Assembly: GCF_003688915.1 (NCBI RefSeq)
Contig: NZ_REFU01000001.1
Location: 1,612,001 to 1,676,000, forward strand
Source: Rhodococcus sp. SBT000017
GTDB taxonomy: Bacteria > Actinomycetota > Actinomycetes > Mycobacteriales > Mycobacteriaceae
Direction of reading: 5' to 3'
DNA: 64,000 nt
Part shown: positions 8,239 through 18,000 of the stretch, piece after piece
How positions within the stretch are numbered: the first letter of the stretch is position 1
Layout: the number at the start of each line of letters is the position of its first letter
Translations under genes and position numbers: made by a program
Notes under the pieces: generated by a model
Told to the model about the DNA's origin: nothing
The model's database searches: none
The model's input: the letters and a program-made list of their open reading frames with translations, nothing else

Positions 8239-10949
8239 TTGTGGACATCAACGGTGTGCCGACCGATGTCACTCCACGGCCCGGCCAGTGTCTGCGCACC
8301 ATGCTCCGTGAACACGACCACTTCGAGGTGAAGAAGGGGTGCGACGCGGGCGACTGCGGCGCATGTTCGGTTCTCGTCGACGGCGAACCGGTGCATTCGT
8401 GCATCTTCCCCGCGTTTCGGGCGGCCGACCGGTCCGTCACCACCGTCGCGGGTCTCGGTACACCGGACGATCTGCATCCGATGCAGAGCCGGTTCGTCGA
8501 AGCCGCCGGATTCCAGTGTGGATTCTGCACTGCGGGAATGGTCGTCACCGCCTCGACGCTGAGCGAGGAAGACCTGGACGAGCTTCCCGAACGGCTGAAG
8601 GGAAACCTGTGTCGCTGCACCGGGTATCGCGCCGTGTCCGACGCCGTCTGCGGGGTGGTCAACACCGAGAAGTCGGTCGACGGTCCGGCGTGTGGACGGT
8701 CCCTCGCAGCACCCGCCAGTACGCGTATCGTCACCGGAACCGAGCCCTACACACTCGACCACACCCCTCCCGGGTTGCTGCACGCCAGTGTTCTCGGAAG
8801 TCCGCACGCACATGCCCGGATCGTCTCGATCGACACCACCGCGGCGGAGCAGGTACCGGGCGTGCATCTGATTCTGACTGCGAAAGACAGTCCGGTGACC
8901 GCCTTTTCGACGGCCCGCCACGACCGCCGCGTCGACGATCCGGACGACACCCATGTTCTCGATACCGTTGTGCGCTTCATCGGCCAGCGGGTGGCGATCG
9001 TGGTCGCAGAATCGGTCGCGGCTGCCGAGGAGGGGTGCCGCGCTCTTGTCGTCGAGTACGACGTGCTGCCCGCAGTGTTCGATCCGGAGTCCTCGCTCGC
9101 CCCCGATGCGCCGAAGATCCACGGCGACAAGGACGCGACGGCTCGGATCGCGGATCCGTCGCGCAATCTGGTGGCCGAGCTACACGGACAGACCGGGGAC
9201 GTCGACGCTGCTGTTCGCGGCGCAGCGGCGGTGGTCTCCGGCCGCTGGACCACTCAGCGGATTCAGCACGTACATCTGGAGACACACGGCACCATCGGCT
9301 GGTTGGACGAGACCGGAAAACTGAACCTGCGCACCAGCACTCAGGTTCCGTTTCTGGTGCGAGACGAGATCTGCGAGATCTTCGGCCTGGCGCGCGATCG
9401 CGTCCGCGTGTTCACCGCGCGCGTCGGCGGCGGATTCGGCGGCAAGCAGGAGCTGCTCACCGAAGACGTGGTGGCGCTGGCGGTACTGCGTACCGGTCGA
9501 CCGGTGCAGTTCGAGTTCACCCGCACCGACGAGTTCACCGTCGCACCGTGTCGTCATCCGTTCCGCGTCGACGTCACCGCCGCCGCGAGCGCCGACGGCA
9601 CGCTGACCGCCCTGTCGATCGACGTTCTCACAGACGCCGGTGCCTACGGGAACCACAGTGCCGGTGTGATGTTCCACGGTTGCGGCGAGTCGGTGGCGAT
9701 CTACCGGTGCGCCAACAAACGAGTCGACGCGAAAACCGTGTACACCAACAACATCCCGTCCGGAGCCTTCCGCGGCTACGGGTTGGGACAGGTGATGTTC
9801 GCGATCGAATCGGCAATGGACGATCTGGCGCGGGAGATCGACGTCGACCCGTTCGAGTTCCGCAGACGCAACGTGATCGTCCCCGGCGACGACATCGTCG
9901 CCGCCCACCACGAGGGAGACGACCTGCAGTTCGGCAGCTACGGCCTCGACCAGTGCATCGACCTCGCCGAAGCCGCTCTACGACGGGGCAACGGCGAGCA
10001 CGCACCGGCGGGCTGGAAGGTCGGCGAAGGAATGGCGGTGGCCATGATCGCGACCATTCCGCCGCGTGGCCACCGCGCGGAGACCTCGGTGGCATTGCTG
10101 CCCGAAGGTCAGTACGAGATACGCGTCGGGACTGCGGAATTCGGCAACGGAACAACCACCGTCCACACTCAGATCGCGGCGAGTGAATTGGGCACGTCCG
10201 TCGACCGCATCGGAGTCGATCAATCCGACACCGACTCGGTCACGTACGACACGGGCGCATTCGGTTCGGCAGGCACCGTGGTGGCAGGCAAGGCCCTGTA
10301 CGCGGCGGTTCGCGCGATGTCGGCTCGGATTCTGGATCTGGCCGCCACCGCGACCGGACACCGGAATTCGGACTGCACACTCGGACCGGAGGGCGTGCGG
10401 TGCGGAGATCGCTTCGTCACCCTCGACGACATTCTGGCGATGGCGGGAGGCACCCTCGTCACTGCGGGCAACAGCGGCGGGCTGCCGCGTTCGGTCGCGT
10501 TCAACGTGCACGCGTTCCGGGTGGCGGTGCACGAGGACACCGGCACCGTGAAAATACTGCAGTCGGTGCAGAGCGCGGACGCAGGAACCGTGATGAACCC
10601 GCAGCAGTGCCGTGGGCAGGTCGAGGGCGGCGTCGCACAGGCGATCGGTAGCGCACTGTACGAGGAGATCCGCACCGACGGTGCCGGTCTGGTCACCACG
10701 GATTCGATTCGTAGCTACCACGTTCCGCAGTTCGCGGACATTCCTCCCACGGAAGTCCTGTTCGCCGACACCTACGATCGTCTGGGCCCGTTCGGCGCGA
10801 AGTCGATGAGCGAGTCTCCGTACAATCCCGTGGCACCGGCCTTGGCCAACGCCATTCGTGACGCCGTCGGTGCCCGGCTCTACGACCTACCCATGTCGTC
10901 GGACCGAGTGTGGCGGGCGGTCAGCGGTCGTAGAACGTCTGCAGGATGA
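8235..10949 (+). CDS. Xanthine dehydrogenase, fused 2Fe-2S and molybdopterin subunit
   Basis: A 904-residue protein that joins the small and large subunits of a molybdenum hydroxylase. Residues 1-155 carry two 2Fe-2S clusters: Cys36, 41, 44, 56 in the plant-ferredoxin pattern, then Cys95/98 and Cys126/128. The rest is the molybdopterin domain, with FTARVGGGFGGKQE, GAFRGYGLGQVMF and, near the end, GAKSMSESPYNPVAP, where the Glu aligns with the catalytic glutamate. It oxidises hypoxanthine or xanthine towards urate, the substrate of the nearby uricase. Domain order is 2Fe-2S then Moco with FAD on a separate chain, unlike the single-chain eukaryotic enzyme. The last 29 bases overlap the convergent Lrp gene. 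Confidence 0.9.
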   Translation: MIVDINGVPTDVTPRPGQCLRTMLREHDHFEVKKGCDAGDCGACSVLVDGEPVHSCIFPAFRAADRSVTTVAGLGTPDDLHPMQSRFVEAAGFQCGFCTAGMVVTASTLSEEDLDELPERLKGNLCRCTGYRAVSDAVCGVVNTEKSVDGPACGRSLAAPASTRIVTGTEPYTLDHTPPGLLHASVLGSPHAHARIVSIDTTAAEQVPGVHLILTAKDSPVTAFSTARHDRRVDDPDDTHVLDTVVRFIGQRVAIVVAESVAAAEEGCRALVVEYDVLPAVFDPESSLAPDAPKIHGDKDATARIADPSRNLVAELHGQTGDVDAAVRGAAAVVSGRWTTQRIQHVHLETHGTIGWLDETGKLNLRTSTQVPFLVRDEICEIFGLARDRVRVFTARVGGGFGGKQELLTEDVVALAVLRTGRPVQFEFTRTDEFTVAPCRHPFRVDVTAAASADGTLTALSIDVLTDAGAYGNHSAGVMFHGCGESVAIYRCANKRVDAKTVYTNNIPSGAFRGYGLGQVMFAIESAMDDLAREIDVDPFEFRRRNVIVPGDDIVAAHHEGDDLQFGSYGLDQCIDLAEAALRRGNGEHAPAGWKVGEGMAVAMIATIPPRGHRAETSVALLPEGQYEIRVGTAEFGNGTTTVHTQIAASELGTSVDRIGVDQSDTDSVTYDTGAFGSAGTVVAGKALYAAVRAMSARILDLAATATGHRNSDCTLGPEGVRCGDRFVTLDDILAMAGGTLVTAGNSGGLPRSVAFNVHAFRVAVHEDTGTVKILQSVQSADAGTVMNPQQCRGQVEGGVAQAIGSALYEEIRTDGAGLVTTDSIRSYHVPQFADIPPTEVLFADTYDRLGPFGAKSMSESPYNPVAPALANAIRDAVGARLYDLPMSSDRVWRAVSGRRTSAG

Positions 10950-11358
10950 TCGTGCTGCGCGTCTGCACGTTGGCGGTTGCGCGGATCTCCTGCAGCAAGC
11001 GCTCGAGCGCTCTCGGCGACTCGACTCGCACCAGTAGAACGTAGCTTTCCTCACCGGCAACCGAGTGGCACGACTCGATGGCCGACAGATGCTTCAACCT
11101 GGCGGGGGCGTCGTCCGGTTGGGCCGGATCGATCGGAGTGATGGCGACGAACGCCGACAGCGGCCGGCCGAGGGCCTCCGGGTCGACCTGCGCCGTGTAC
11201 CCACGGATGACGCGTCGGGATTCGAGCCGCCGAACTCTGGATTGAACGGCCGAGACGGACAGGGAAGCCTTCTCCGCCAACGTCGCCAAAGTAGCGCGTC
11301 CGTCGGAGACAAGCTCGTCGATGATCAAGCGATCGACGCGATCGAGATTTTCACTCAC
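10921..11358 (-). CDS. Lrp/AsnC-family transcriptional regulator
   Basis: A 145-residue regulator of ordinary family length. Residues about 5-60 form the winged helix (DRLIIDELVSDGRATLATLAEKASLS, then VQSRVRRLE), and the rest is the ligand-binding RAM domain ending IILQTFYDR. These proteins usually sense an amino acid or related small molecule and form dimers to octamers. It converges on and overlaps the xanthine dehydrogenase gene by 29 bases. Its target is not evident; it could act on neighbouring catabolic genes, but no matching sites were identified. Confidence 0.9.
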   Translation of the reverse strand: MSENLDRVDRLIIDELVSDGRATLATLAEKASLSVSAVQSRVRRLESRRVIRGYTAQVDPEALGRPLSAFVAITPIDPAQPDDAPARLKHLSAIESCHSVAGEESYVLLVRVESPRALERLLQEIRATANVQTRSTIILQTFYDR

Positions 11359-11456
11359 CTGCGCAATGTAGCCCAGATCGGAGACAAATCAGCACAGACG
11401 TCCGTTTCGGCTGGTCGAATCGGTGCTTGTGCCTCTTTCTGGTCGAACACCGCAGA

Positions 11457-12167
11457 TCACACGAAGAGCGGCGGTAGCGCGAGAACCATGACCGCCGACC
11501 AACTGACATGAGTCAGGATCGGTGCCAGTATTCCGCCGGATGCGCGCCGCTGCAGGCCCATCACGTAGCCCAGAAGCACTGCTGCGAAGCCGAGCATCGG
11601 GTTGCCCGAGGCGAGGGTGGCTATCGCGTAGACGACCGTCGAGATGATCACCGGATGCTTGACGCCGATGGCCGAGTACAGCGCTCCTCGGAAGAAGATC
11701 TCCTCGGCCACGCCGTTGAGCAACGCGATGAACACGATCAACACCAACGAACCCACCCGGGCGTGCGCGAGTACGTTCTCGGTGAAGTCGGCCAGCGGCG
11801 GAATCTGCCGCACCACGAGACCGCCGAGCATGAACACCCCGCCGACGGCGAGACCGATCAGGATGGGCGTGACGATCGGCCGCCTGATCGATCCCCCGAC
11901 CTGAATGCGTCCGAGATGCAGTGGGCCCGACAGGAATCCGCCCACCGTCCACACCGCGGCCAACACCAGGGTCAGTGCGTAGAACGCGGGATCGCCCGGC
12001 TCGACCTTGAGCGAGAAGTAGAGCACCGTGGCACCGATCACCAGTGTGATCAGCACGATGATCCGCCGCTTGCGGAACGCCGCGTCGGACTCCTTGTGAT
12101 CGCGCTCGACCGGGTCGACCAGAGCGGACTTCATCACGTTGAGCGCGGTCGTGGACCACGTTCCCAT
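11457..12167 (-). CDS. CPBP-family intramembrane metalloprotease
   Basis: A 236-residue membrane protein with about six hydrophobic segments. It carries the CPBP/Abi motifs: EEIFFRGAL (EExxxR) in NGVAEEIFFRGALY, and a later histidine in ILTHVSW. In bacteria these are CAAX-prenyl-protease-like intramembrane endopeptidases with roles in bacteriocin immunity or envelope protein processing; the substrate is unknown. Two starts are possible, GTG at 12170 and ATG at 12167; the ATG is preferred because AGGAGG lies four bases ahead of it. It overlaps the stop of the upstream epimerase-like gene by one base (TGATG). Confidence 0.85.
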   Translation of the reverse strand: MGTWSTTALNVMKSALVDPVERDHKESDAAFRKRRIIVLITLVIGATVLYFSLKVEPGDPAFYALTLVLAAVWTVGGFLSGPLHLGRIQVGGSIRRPIVTPILIGLAVGGVFMLGGLVVRQIPPLADFTENVLAHARVGSLVLIVFIALLNGVAEEIFFRGALYSAIGVKHPVIISTVVYAIATLASGNPMLGFAAVLLGYVMGLQRRASGGILAPILTHVSWSAVMVLALPPLFV

Positions 12168-13351
12168 CACGCCTCCTCGGTATCGGTCAGTCGGCGCACG
12201 ACCGACCTCGCGCGTCGATTCACGTCGGCCATCACGTCGAGATTGGTGCGCACTGCCGCAGCAACGGGCTTCGAGTACAGCAGTCGACGCCCACCGAGGG
12301 CTTCGATCAACCCCCAGGTGCGGTCGGAGGACGCCGCGACACCGCGACGTCTGATCCCCAGAGCGTCACCGCCGCTCCACGCCGCGTCGGTGCGCGCCAG
12401 CCGAAGCGGATCCTTCAGCGCACAGACACCGGGTGGGTCACCGACCATTCCCCGCACACTACGGGCCATGGCGTCGGCAATCGTGGTGAGACCTCGAGGA
12501 GAGTCCGGAACGAGCTCACGAATCCGACTCTCCGACGTCGTCATCGTGTTGTGCAGCGATCCCACCAGATCCTCGGCGAGCCCTGCAGGAACCGGAATGA
12601 TCATTCCGATGACCTTGCCTGCGAGCGAGGTCGGCACCAGCGGCACAGGAACGCCGATGCGCTGGAGACCGGCAGCTTCGACGTACGCGAACACCAGATC
12701 TCGATACGGCACCACATCCGGCCCACCGATGTCGTAGGAACCCGCGGGAACCGATTCGGCGTCGGCGGATGCCAGCAGGTAATGCAGCACGTCGTCGACG
12801 GCGATGGGCTGCACGGGCTCGGCGAGCCAACTCGGCAGCGGCAGCACCGGCAAGCGATCGGCGAGGTACCGCAACATCTCGTACGACGTCGAGCCTGCAC
12901 CCAGGACGATGGCCGCTCGCAGCCAGACCAGCTCGACGCCGTCCACCGTCAGAGCCTCGCCGACGTCCGCCCGGCTCGCGAGGTGCTCCGAGAGTCGGTC
13001 GTCGTCGGGTACGAAACCGCCGAGGTAGACGATTCGGCGTACTCCCGCCCGCGCGGCCGCCGCAGCGAACTGCTCGGCGGATCGTCGGTCCTGCGCTCGG
13101 TAGTCGGATTCGCCGATGGCGTGCACGAGGTAATAGGCCACATCGATGTCGCCGGTCTCCGCGAACGCGGCAGCACAGGACTGTTCGTCGGTGACGTCGA
13201 GCGAGACTGCGGTGACGGAGTCGAAGAAGTCGAAGGTCCGCAGATTGTCCGGCGTTCGGGAGCCGACGACGACCTCGGCCTTGTCGGCCAGCAGAGCTGC
13301 CACCAACCGCGACCCGATGTACCCGCTGGCACCGGTGACGAGAGCTCTCAT
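12167..13351 (-). CDS. NAD(P)-binding epimerase/reductase-like protein (atypical SDR)
   Basis: A 394-residue protein with an N-terminal Rossmann fold: GASGYIGSRL at 7-16 is the dinucleotide-binding loop and SRTPDN follows the second strand. The segment DVAYYLVHAIGE and the later VQPIAVDDVLHYLL match the NmrA/DUF2867-like atypical short-chain dehydrogenase group. The C-terminal third is longer than in minimal members and has no motif I can assign. Substrate is unknown. It is probably co-transcribed with the CPBP protease that follows. Confidence 0.8.
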   Translation of the reverse strand: MRALVTGASGYIGSRLVAALLADKAEVVVGSRTPDNLRTFDFFDSVTAVSLDVTDEQSCAAAFAETGDIDVAYYLVHAIGESDYRAQDRRSAEQFAAAAARAGVRRIVYLGGFVPDDDRLSEHLASRADVGEALTVDGVELVWLRAAIVLGAGSTSYEMLRYLADRLPVLPLPSWLAEPVQPIAVDDVLHYLLASADAESVPAGSYDIGGPDVVPYRDLVFAYVEAAGLQRIGVPVPLVPTSLAGKVIGMIIPVPAGLAEDLVGSLHNTMTTSESRIRELVPDSPRGLTTIADAMARSVRGMVGDPPGVCALKDPLRLARTDAAWSGGDALGIRRRGVAASSDRTWGLIEALGGRRLLYSKPVAAAVRTNLDVMADVNRRARSVVRRLTDTEEA

Positions 13352-13405
13352 GCTTCGAGGCTAACGGCAGTCGGGGCGTTGTGTCGGTGTGGCATTGTCG
13401 CTCCT

Positions 13406-14011
13406 ATGGCTCTGGTCTTGGCAGGTGTGGTTCTCCCCGATCCCCTCGGTACCGAAACGGTGCTCCGGCGCGGAGTAGCGGTTGCGCGGGCCGGTGCGGG
13501 CTGGATGCTCACCACGACCGCTTTCGCGCTTACCCTGCCCGGCCGAATCGAAGCACTGCTGACACGCATTGAGATGTTGATGACACGCATCGATCACGTG
13601 ATCGACTCCGCCGACGCCGTGGTTGCCAGCGTGCAGCGGACAACCGGGGCCGCGGACGAGGTGGTCGCGTCGGCGTCGGTCGCCTCGCACACCGCGCTGG
13701 AGCTGATCGAGTTGTTCGATCCCATCGCCAAGAAATCCGAACCCATGGCCCGCAAGTTCGTCGACAGCCTGTCCGAGGAGGAGGTCGACGCCGCGATCGC
13801 GATGGTCGATCAGCTACCCGGACTCCTCGATCACATGGAAGCGCTGCTTCCTATCCTCGCCACCCTCGACACGGTGTCCCCCGAGATTCATGAGCTCCTC
13901 GGAGTCACCAAGGACGTTCGACGCGCGGTCATCGGCATTCCGGGATTCAAGTTCTTCCGTAACCGAGGCGAGGACAAGCTCGCCGACGAAGAACGCGACG
14001 CAGAGAACTAG
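13406..14011 (+). CDS. Conserved helical protein of unknown function
   Basis: A 201-residue protein I cannot assign. A hydrophobic stretch near residues 25-46 is followed by long amphipathic helices rich in heptad-like Ile, Leu and Met (LLTRIEMLMTRIDHVIDSADAV), which suggests a coiled coil or membrane-associated helical protein. A central KKSEPMARKFVDSLSEEE segment and a charged C-terminus (EDKLADEERDAEN) follow. Similar short actinobacterial proteins have been misnamed ribulose bisphosphate carboxylase; nothing here supports that. The stop overlaps that of the convergent DUF1992 gene by four bases. A CATTGT seven bases before the ATG could be a weak leaderless -10. Confidence 0.6.
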   Translation: MALVLAGVVLPDPLGTETVLRRGVAVARAGAGWMLTTTAFALTLPGRIEALLTRIEMLMTRIDHVIDSADAVVASVQRTTGAADEVVASASVASHTALELIELFDPIAKKSEPMARKFVDSLSEEEVDAAIAMVDQLPGLLDHMEALLPILATLDTVSPEIHELLGVTKDVRRAVIGIPGFKFFRNRGEDKLADEERDAEN

Positions 14012-14544
14012 CGCGCTCGGCCTCGGCGCTTCCGGACGATCTTGCCGCGCAGTCGCGTCCACCACGTCGGCGCATCGGAACCCCTCGCATTCGTGGGTGT
14101 CGTGGCCGACTGCGAACGATGCTCACGCTCGAGACGGTCCACCTCGGCTCGGTTGGTTCGCCAGCTCTCCATCCAGGTCTCGACGTCCACCGGGGCGAGC
14201 GGCACGACCGGCGGCGTCGGGAACCGAATCCAGTCGACGATGCGAACATTCAACTCGTCCAGCACATCTCGCGCCGAATCCTCGCGCCGAATGCCGATCA
14301 GTGTCGCCGGCAGCCGCTCGATCTCCTTGCGCAGCTGCAGTGCAGTGGGCAGCAACGCATCGGCGGGCAGGTTCTCCCGTTTCAGGTAGCCGCGAACCCA
14401 CCACAGCTCGTCGCCGGGGTCGCCGACCGGAATCGGCTTACCGGTGCCCTCGAGGCCCTCGAACGCACCGTTGTCCTGCGCCTGGCGAATCTGCTTGTCC
14501 ACCCAGGACTCGAACGTGACTCCTGGCTTCTTCCGTTCGGTCAC
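14008..14544 (-). CDS. DUF1992 (DnaJC28-type) protein
   Basis: A 178-residue protein whose first 100 residues match DUF1992, the conserved domain of DnaJ homologue subfamily C member 28, here without a J domain: FESWVDKQIRQAQDNGAFEGL, then GTGKPI and WWVRGYLKRENL. The C-terminus is very basic (KIVRKRRGRAR), suggesting nucleic acid or membrane contact. Function is unknown. The start is a GTG with TACAGT seven bases upstream, which fits a leaderless transcript. Confidence 0.8.
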   Translation of the reverse strand: MTERKKPGVTFESWVDKQIRQAQDNGAFEGLEGTGKPIPVGDPGDELWWVRGYLKRENLPADALLPTALQLRKEIERLPATLIGIRREDSARDVLDELNVRIVDWIRFPTPPVVPLAPVDVETWMESWRTNRAEVDRLEREHRSQSATTPTNARGSDAPTWWTRLRGKIVRKRRGRAR

Positions 14545-14551
14545 CCCATCG

Positions 14552-14557
14552 ACTGTA
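14552..14557 (-). promoter_or_regulatory. Likely -10 element for a leaderless DUF1992 transcript
   Basis: On the minus strand TACAGT (TAnnnT) is followed by exactly seven bases and then the GTG start of the DUF1992 gene. This spacing puts transcription start at or next to the start codon, as in leaderless actinobacterial genes. No ribosome-binding sequence is visible. Confidence 0.45.
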
Positions 14558-14675
14558 GATACGATGCCAGGCTCTACGCCACGTCTGCCGCACCGGAGCG
14601 TTCACTATCGGACACCGAGCGCGGGATTCTGCCGGTTCTGCTCGATCGTGAACCGTCAGGTGCGGTCGCCGGACA

Positions 14676-14717
14676 CGACGAAGCCCCGACCCAGTGCGCG
14701 GGCCGGGGCTGTCGTCA
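14676..14717. terminator. GC-rich hairpin, probable terminator
   Basis: ACGACGAAGCCCCG pairs with CGGGGCTGTCGT across a loop of about 14 bases, with one bulged base. It lies 14 bases beyond the stop of the small minus-strand gene at 14732-14983, where a terminator is expected. There is no T-tract, so the call rests on stem strength and position. Confidence 0.5.
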
Positions 14718-14731
14718 TACAGCGGTGCAGG

Positions 14732-14983
14732 TCAACCGTATTCGGCGACCAAACGGTCGAATTCTTCGCGGTCGATCACCTGAGGCTCGTTGATGGCGAG
14801 CGCTTGTGCGTACTTGCTCGCCAAGTGGTAGTCGCGACCGAGCGGCCCGTGCTCGGCGTCGTCCTCGTCGGACTGGATGCTCGCACCCGGAGGCACCTCG
14901 TTCTGCAGGCCGTTGGTCTTGCTGCCGAGCAGAGCGTCGAGTTTCGCGGAAATCTTCTGCATGATCTCTTGGTCGTCGGTCAT
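14732..14983 (-). CDS. Small conserved acidic protein, unknown function
   Basis: An 83-residue protein with no recognisable domain. It opens TDDQEIMQKISAKLDALLGSK, a likely amphipathic helix, has an acidic middle (SIQSDEDDAEHGPLGRDY) and ends INEPQVIDREEFDRLVAEYG. It has no signal peptide or membrane segment. Codon usage matches its neighbours, it has its own downstream hairpin, and it is divergent from lhr, which together support a real gene. Confidence 0.55.
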   Translation of the reverse strand: MTDDQEIMQKISAKLDALLGSKTNGLQNEVPPGASIQSDEDDAEHGPLGRDYHLASKYAQALAINEPQVIDREEFDRLVAEYG

Positions 14984-15079
14984 GGGAGCGGTGTACCCGA
15001 ATCGCTCGAATCGACACCGCCGCGCAATCGCGGAACTGCGTGAGGATCATCTGTCGGTGCTCGGGGGCATGATGATGGG

Positions 15080-18000
15080 ATGGCCAGGCAGAGTACGGGC
15101 ACCGACGAAGCGGGCGAGCTGTCGGTGATGCAGAAGTTGTCGCGGCCCACCCGTGAATGGTTCACCGGCGCCTTTCCTGCTCCCACGTCCGCGCAGTTGG
15201 GCGCGTGGTCGTCGATCTCGAGTGGTTCGCACACCCTCGTGGTTGCTCCGACGGGTTCGGGCAAGACGCTCTCGGCCTTCCTGTGGGCCCTGGACGAGCT
15301 GGCGCAACTGGGTGCGGACAGCACCCGCAAAACCAAAGTCCTCTACATCTCGCCGCTCAAGGCCCTTGCCGTCGACGTCGAGCGCAACCTGCGGGCTCCA
15401 CTGGTCGGTATCACCCAGACCGCCAAGCGCCTCGGGCTGAACCCACCGGAGATCTCGGTCGGCGTGCGATCCGGCGACACCAGCGCCGCCGACCGCAGGA
15501 ACATGATCAAGACTCCGCCGGACATTCTGATCACCACCCCGGAATCGCTGTTCCTGATGCTCACCTCGGCCGCGCGAGACATCCTCGCCGAGGTCGACAC
15601 TGTGATCGTCGACGAGGTACACGCCGTCGCAGGCACCAAACGGGGCGCGCACCTCGCGGTGTCCCTCGAGCGGCTCGACGCGATGTTGGACAAGCCCGCA
15701 CAGCGCATCGGCCTGTCTGCGACTGTGCGCCCCCACGAAGAAGTGGGCCGCTTCCTGGCCGGTGCGGCCCCCATCGAGATCGTCGCTCCACCCGCTCCGA
15801 AGACGTTCGATCTGACGGTTCAGGTGCCCGTGGAGGACATGACCGAACTGGGCGTCACCGATCCGAATGCGGACACCTCAACCGCTCCCCCGGCGCAGGG
15901 ATCGATCTGGCCGCACGTCGAGGAGAAGATGGTCGATCTCATCCTCGAGCACAAATCGTGCATCGTCTTCGCCAATTCCCGACGTCTCGCAGAACGGCTC
16001 ACCGCGCGGCTCAACGAGGTGTATGCCGAACGGATCGGCGACGGCGTGGAGACACAGCACAAACCGCCCTCGCAGGTCGGCACTCCCAACGACGTGAACC
16101 ACGGTGCCGATCCGTTGTTGGCCCGAGCCCACCACGGCAGTGTCAGCAAGGATCAGCGCGCGCTGATCGAGGACGATCTCAAGACCGGCAGGCTGCGCTG
16201 CGTCGTCGCCACCAGCAGCCTCGAACTCGGAATCGACATGGGCGCAGTCGATCTGGTCGTTCAGGTCGAAGCACCACCATCGGTGGCGAGTGGGTTGCAA
16301 CGCGTCGGACGCGCGGGCCACCAGGTCGGCGAGATCTCCAAGGGTGTGTTGTTCCCCAAGCACCGCACCGATCTGATTCACTGCGCCGTCACCGTCGAAC
16401 GGATGACGACGGGGAAGATCGAGGCGTTGTTCGTTCCCGCCAACCCTCTCGACGTGCTGGCGCAGCAGACCGTGGCGGCCTGCGCTCTCGAGCCGATCGA
16501 CGCCGAGGACTGGTTCGATTCTCTACGTCGCACAGGCAGTTTCGCCACCCTGCCCCGGTCGGCCTACGAGTCGACTCTCGACCTGCTCTCGGGCCGCTAT
16601 CCCTCGGACGAGTTCGCCGAACTGCGGCCGAGGCTCGTGTGGGACCGCGACGCCAACACTCTCACCGGCCGTCCCGGGTCGCAGCGACTGGCCGTCACCT
16701 CCGGCGGCACCATCCCCGACCGTGGACTGTTCACCGTCTACATGGTGGGTGAAAAGCAGTCCAGGGTCGGTGAACTGGACGAGGAGATGGTCTACGAATC
16801 GCGAGTGGGTGACGTGTTCGCACTCGGTGCCACCAGCTGGCGTATCGAGGAGATCACCCACGATCGGGTGCTCGTCAGCCCGGCGTACGGTCAACCCGGC
16901 CGGCTCCCCTTCTGGCACGGCGACGGTCTCGGCCGACCGGCAGAACTGGGCCAGGCGCTCGGCGAGTTCCTTCGTAGCACGACCGATCGCAGCAACTTGG
17001 CCGAGCGACTGAGCTCCGACGGTCTCGACGCCAACGCCGTCAACAACCTCATCGCCTTGCTCGACGAACAACTCGAGGCCACCGGCCAGCTCCCCACCGA
17101 CAAGACGATGATCGTCGAGCGGTTCCGTGACGAACTGGGCGACTGGCGGCTCGTGCTGCATTCCACCTACGGTCAGCAGGTACACGCGCCGTGGGCACTC
17201 GCAGTCGGCGCAAGGCTGATCGAGCGCTACGGCATCGACGCCGCGCCCACTGCTTCCGACGACGGCATCATCGTTCGGCTCCCCGACACCGACGACCAGC
17301 CGCCCGGCGCAGAGCTGTTCGTGTTCGAGCGCGACGAGATTGCCGACATCGTCACAGAGCAGGTCGGCGGATCGGCATTGTTCGCGTCGAGGTTTCGCGA
17401 ATGTGCCGCTCGCGCACTGCTTCTCCCCCGGCGCAACCCGGGCAAACGCGCGCCGCTGTGGCAGCAACGCCAGCGTTCGGCTCAGCTGCTCGACGTGGCA
17501 CGCAAGTACCCCACGTTCCCGATCCTGCTCGAGACGGTCCGCGAGTGCCTCCAGGACGTCTACGACCTCCCCGCCCTCGAGGACATCCTGGCCCGAATCG
17601 GCCGACGCCAGATCAGAATCGTCGACGTCGAGACCCCATCGCCGTCGCCGTTCGCCAATTCGCTGTTGTTCAACTACGTCGGCGCATTCATGTACGAGGG
17701 CGACAGCCCGTTGGCCGAACGCCGAGCCGCCGCACTGTCACTCGACTCGGCACTCCTCGCCGAGCTGCTCGGACGCGTCGAACTGCGAGAGCTGCTCGAC
17801 GACAGCGTCATCACCACCACCGAACTCGAACTGCAGCGCCTCCCGGAGGACCGCCACGCCAAGGACATCGAAGGCGTCGCAGACCTGCTACGGCTGCTCG
17901 GTCCGCTTACCGCCACGGAAGTCGGCCTGCGAACCGACGGCGACGAGTACCCGCAGTGGCTCACCGAACTCGCCGATGCCAAACGGGCGATGGAGGTCTC

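Noticed and set aside
10780..10949. Loss of the catalytic glutamate in xanthine dehydrogenase
   Set aside because: The motif reads SMSESPYNP rather than the usual GxGExP, but the Glu still aligns with the active-site position, so inactivation is not supported.
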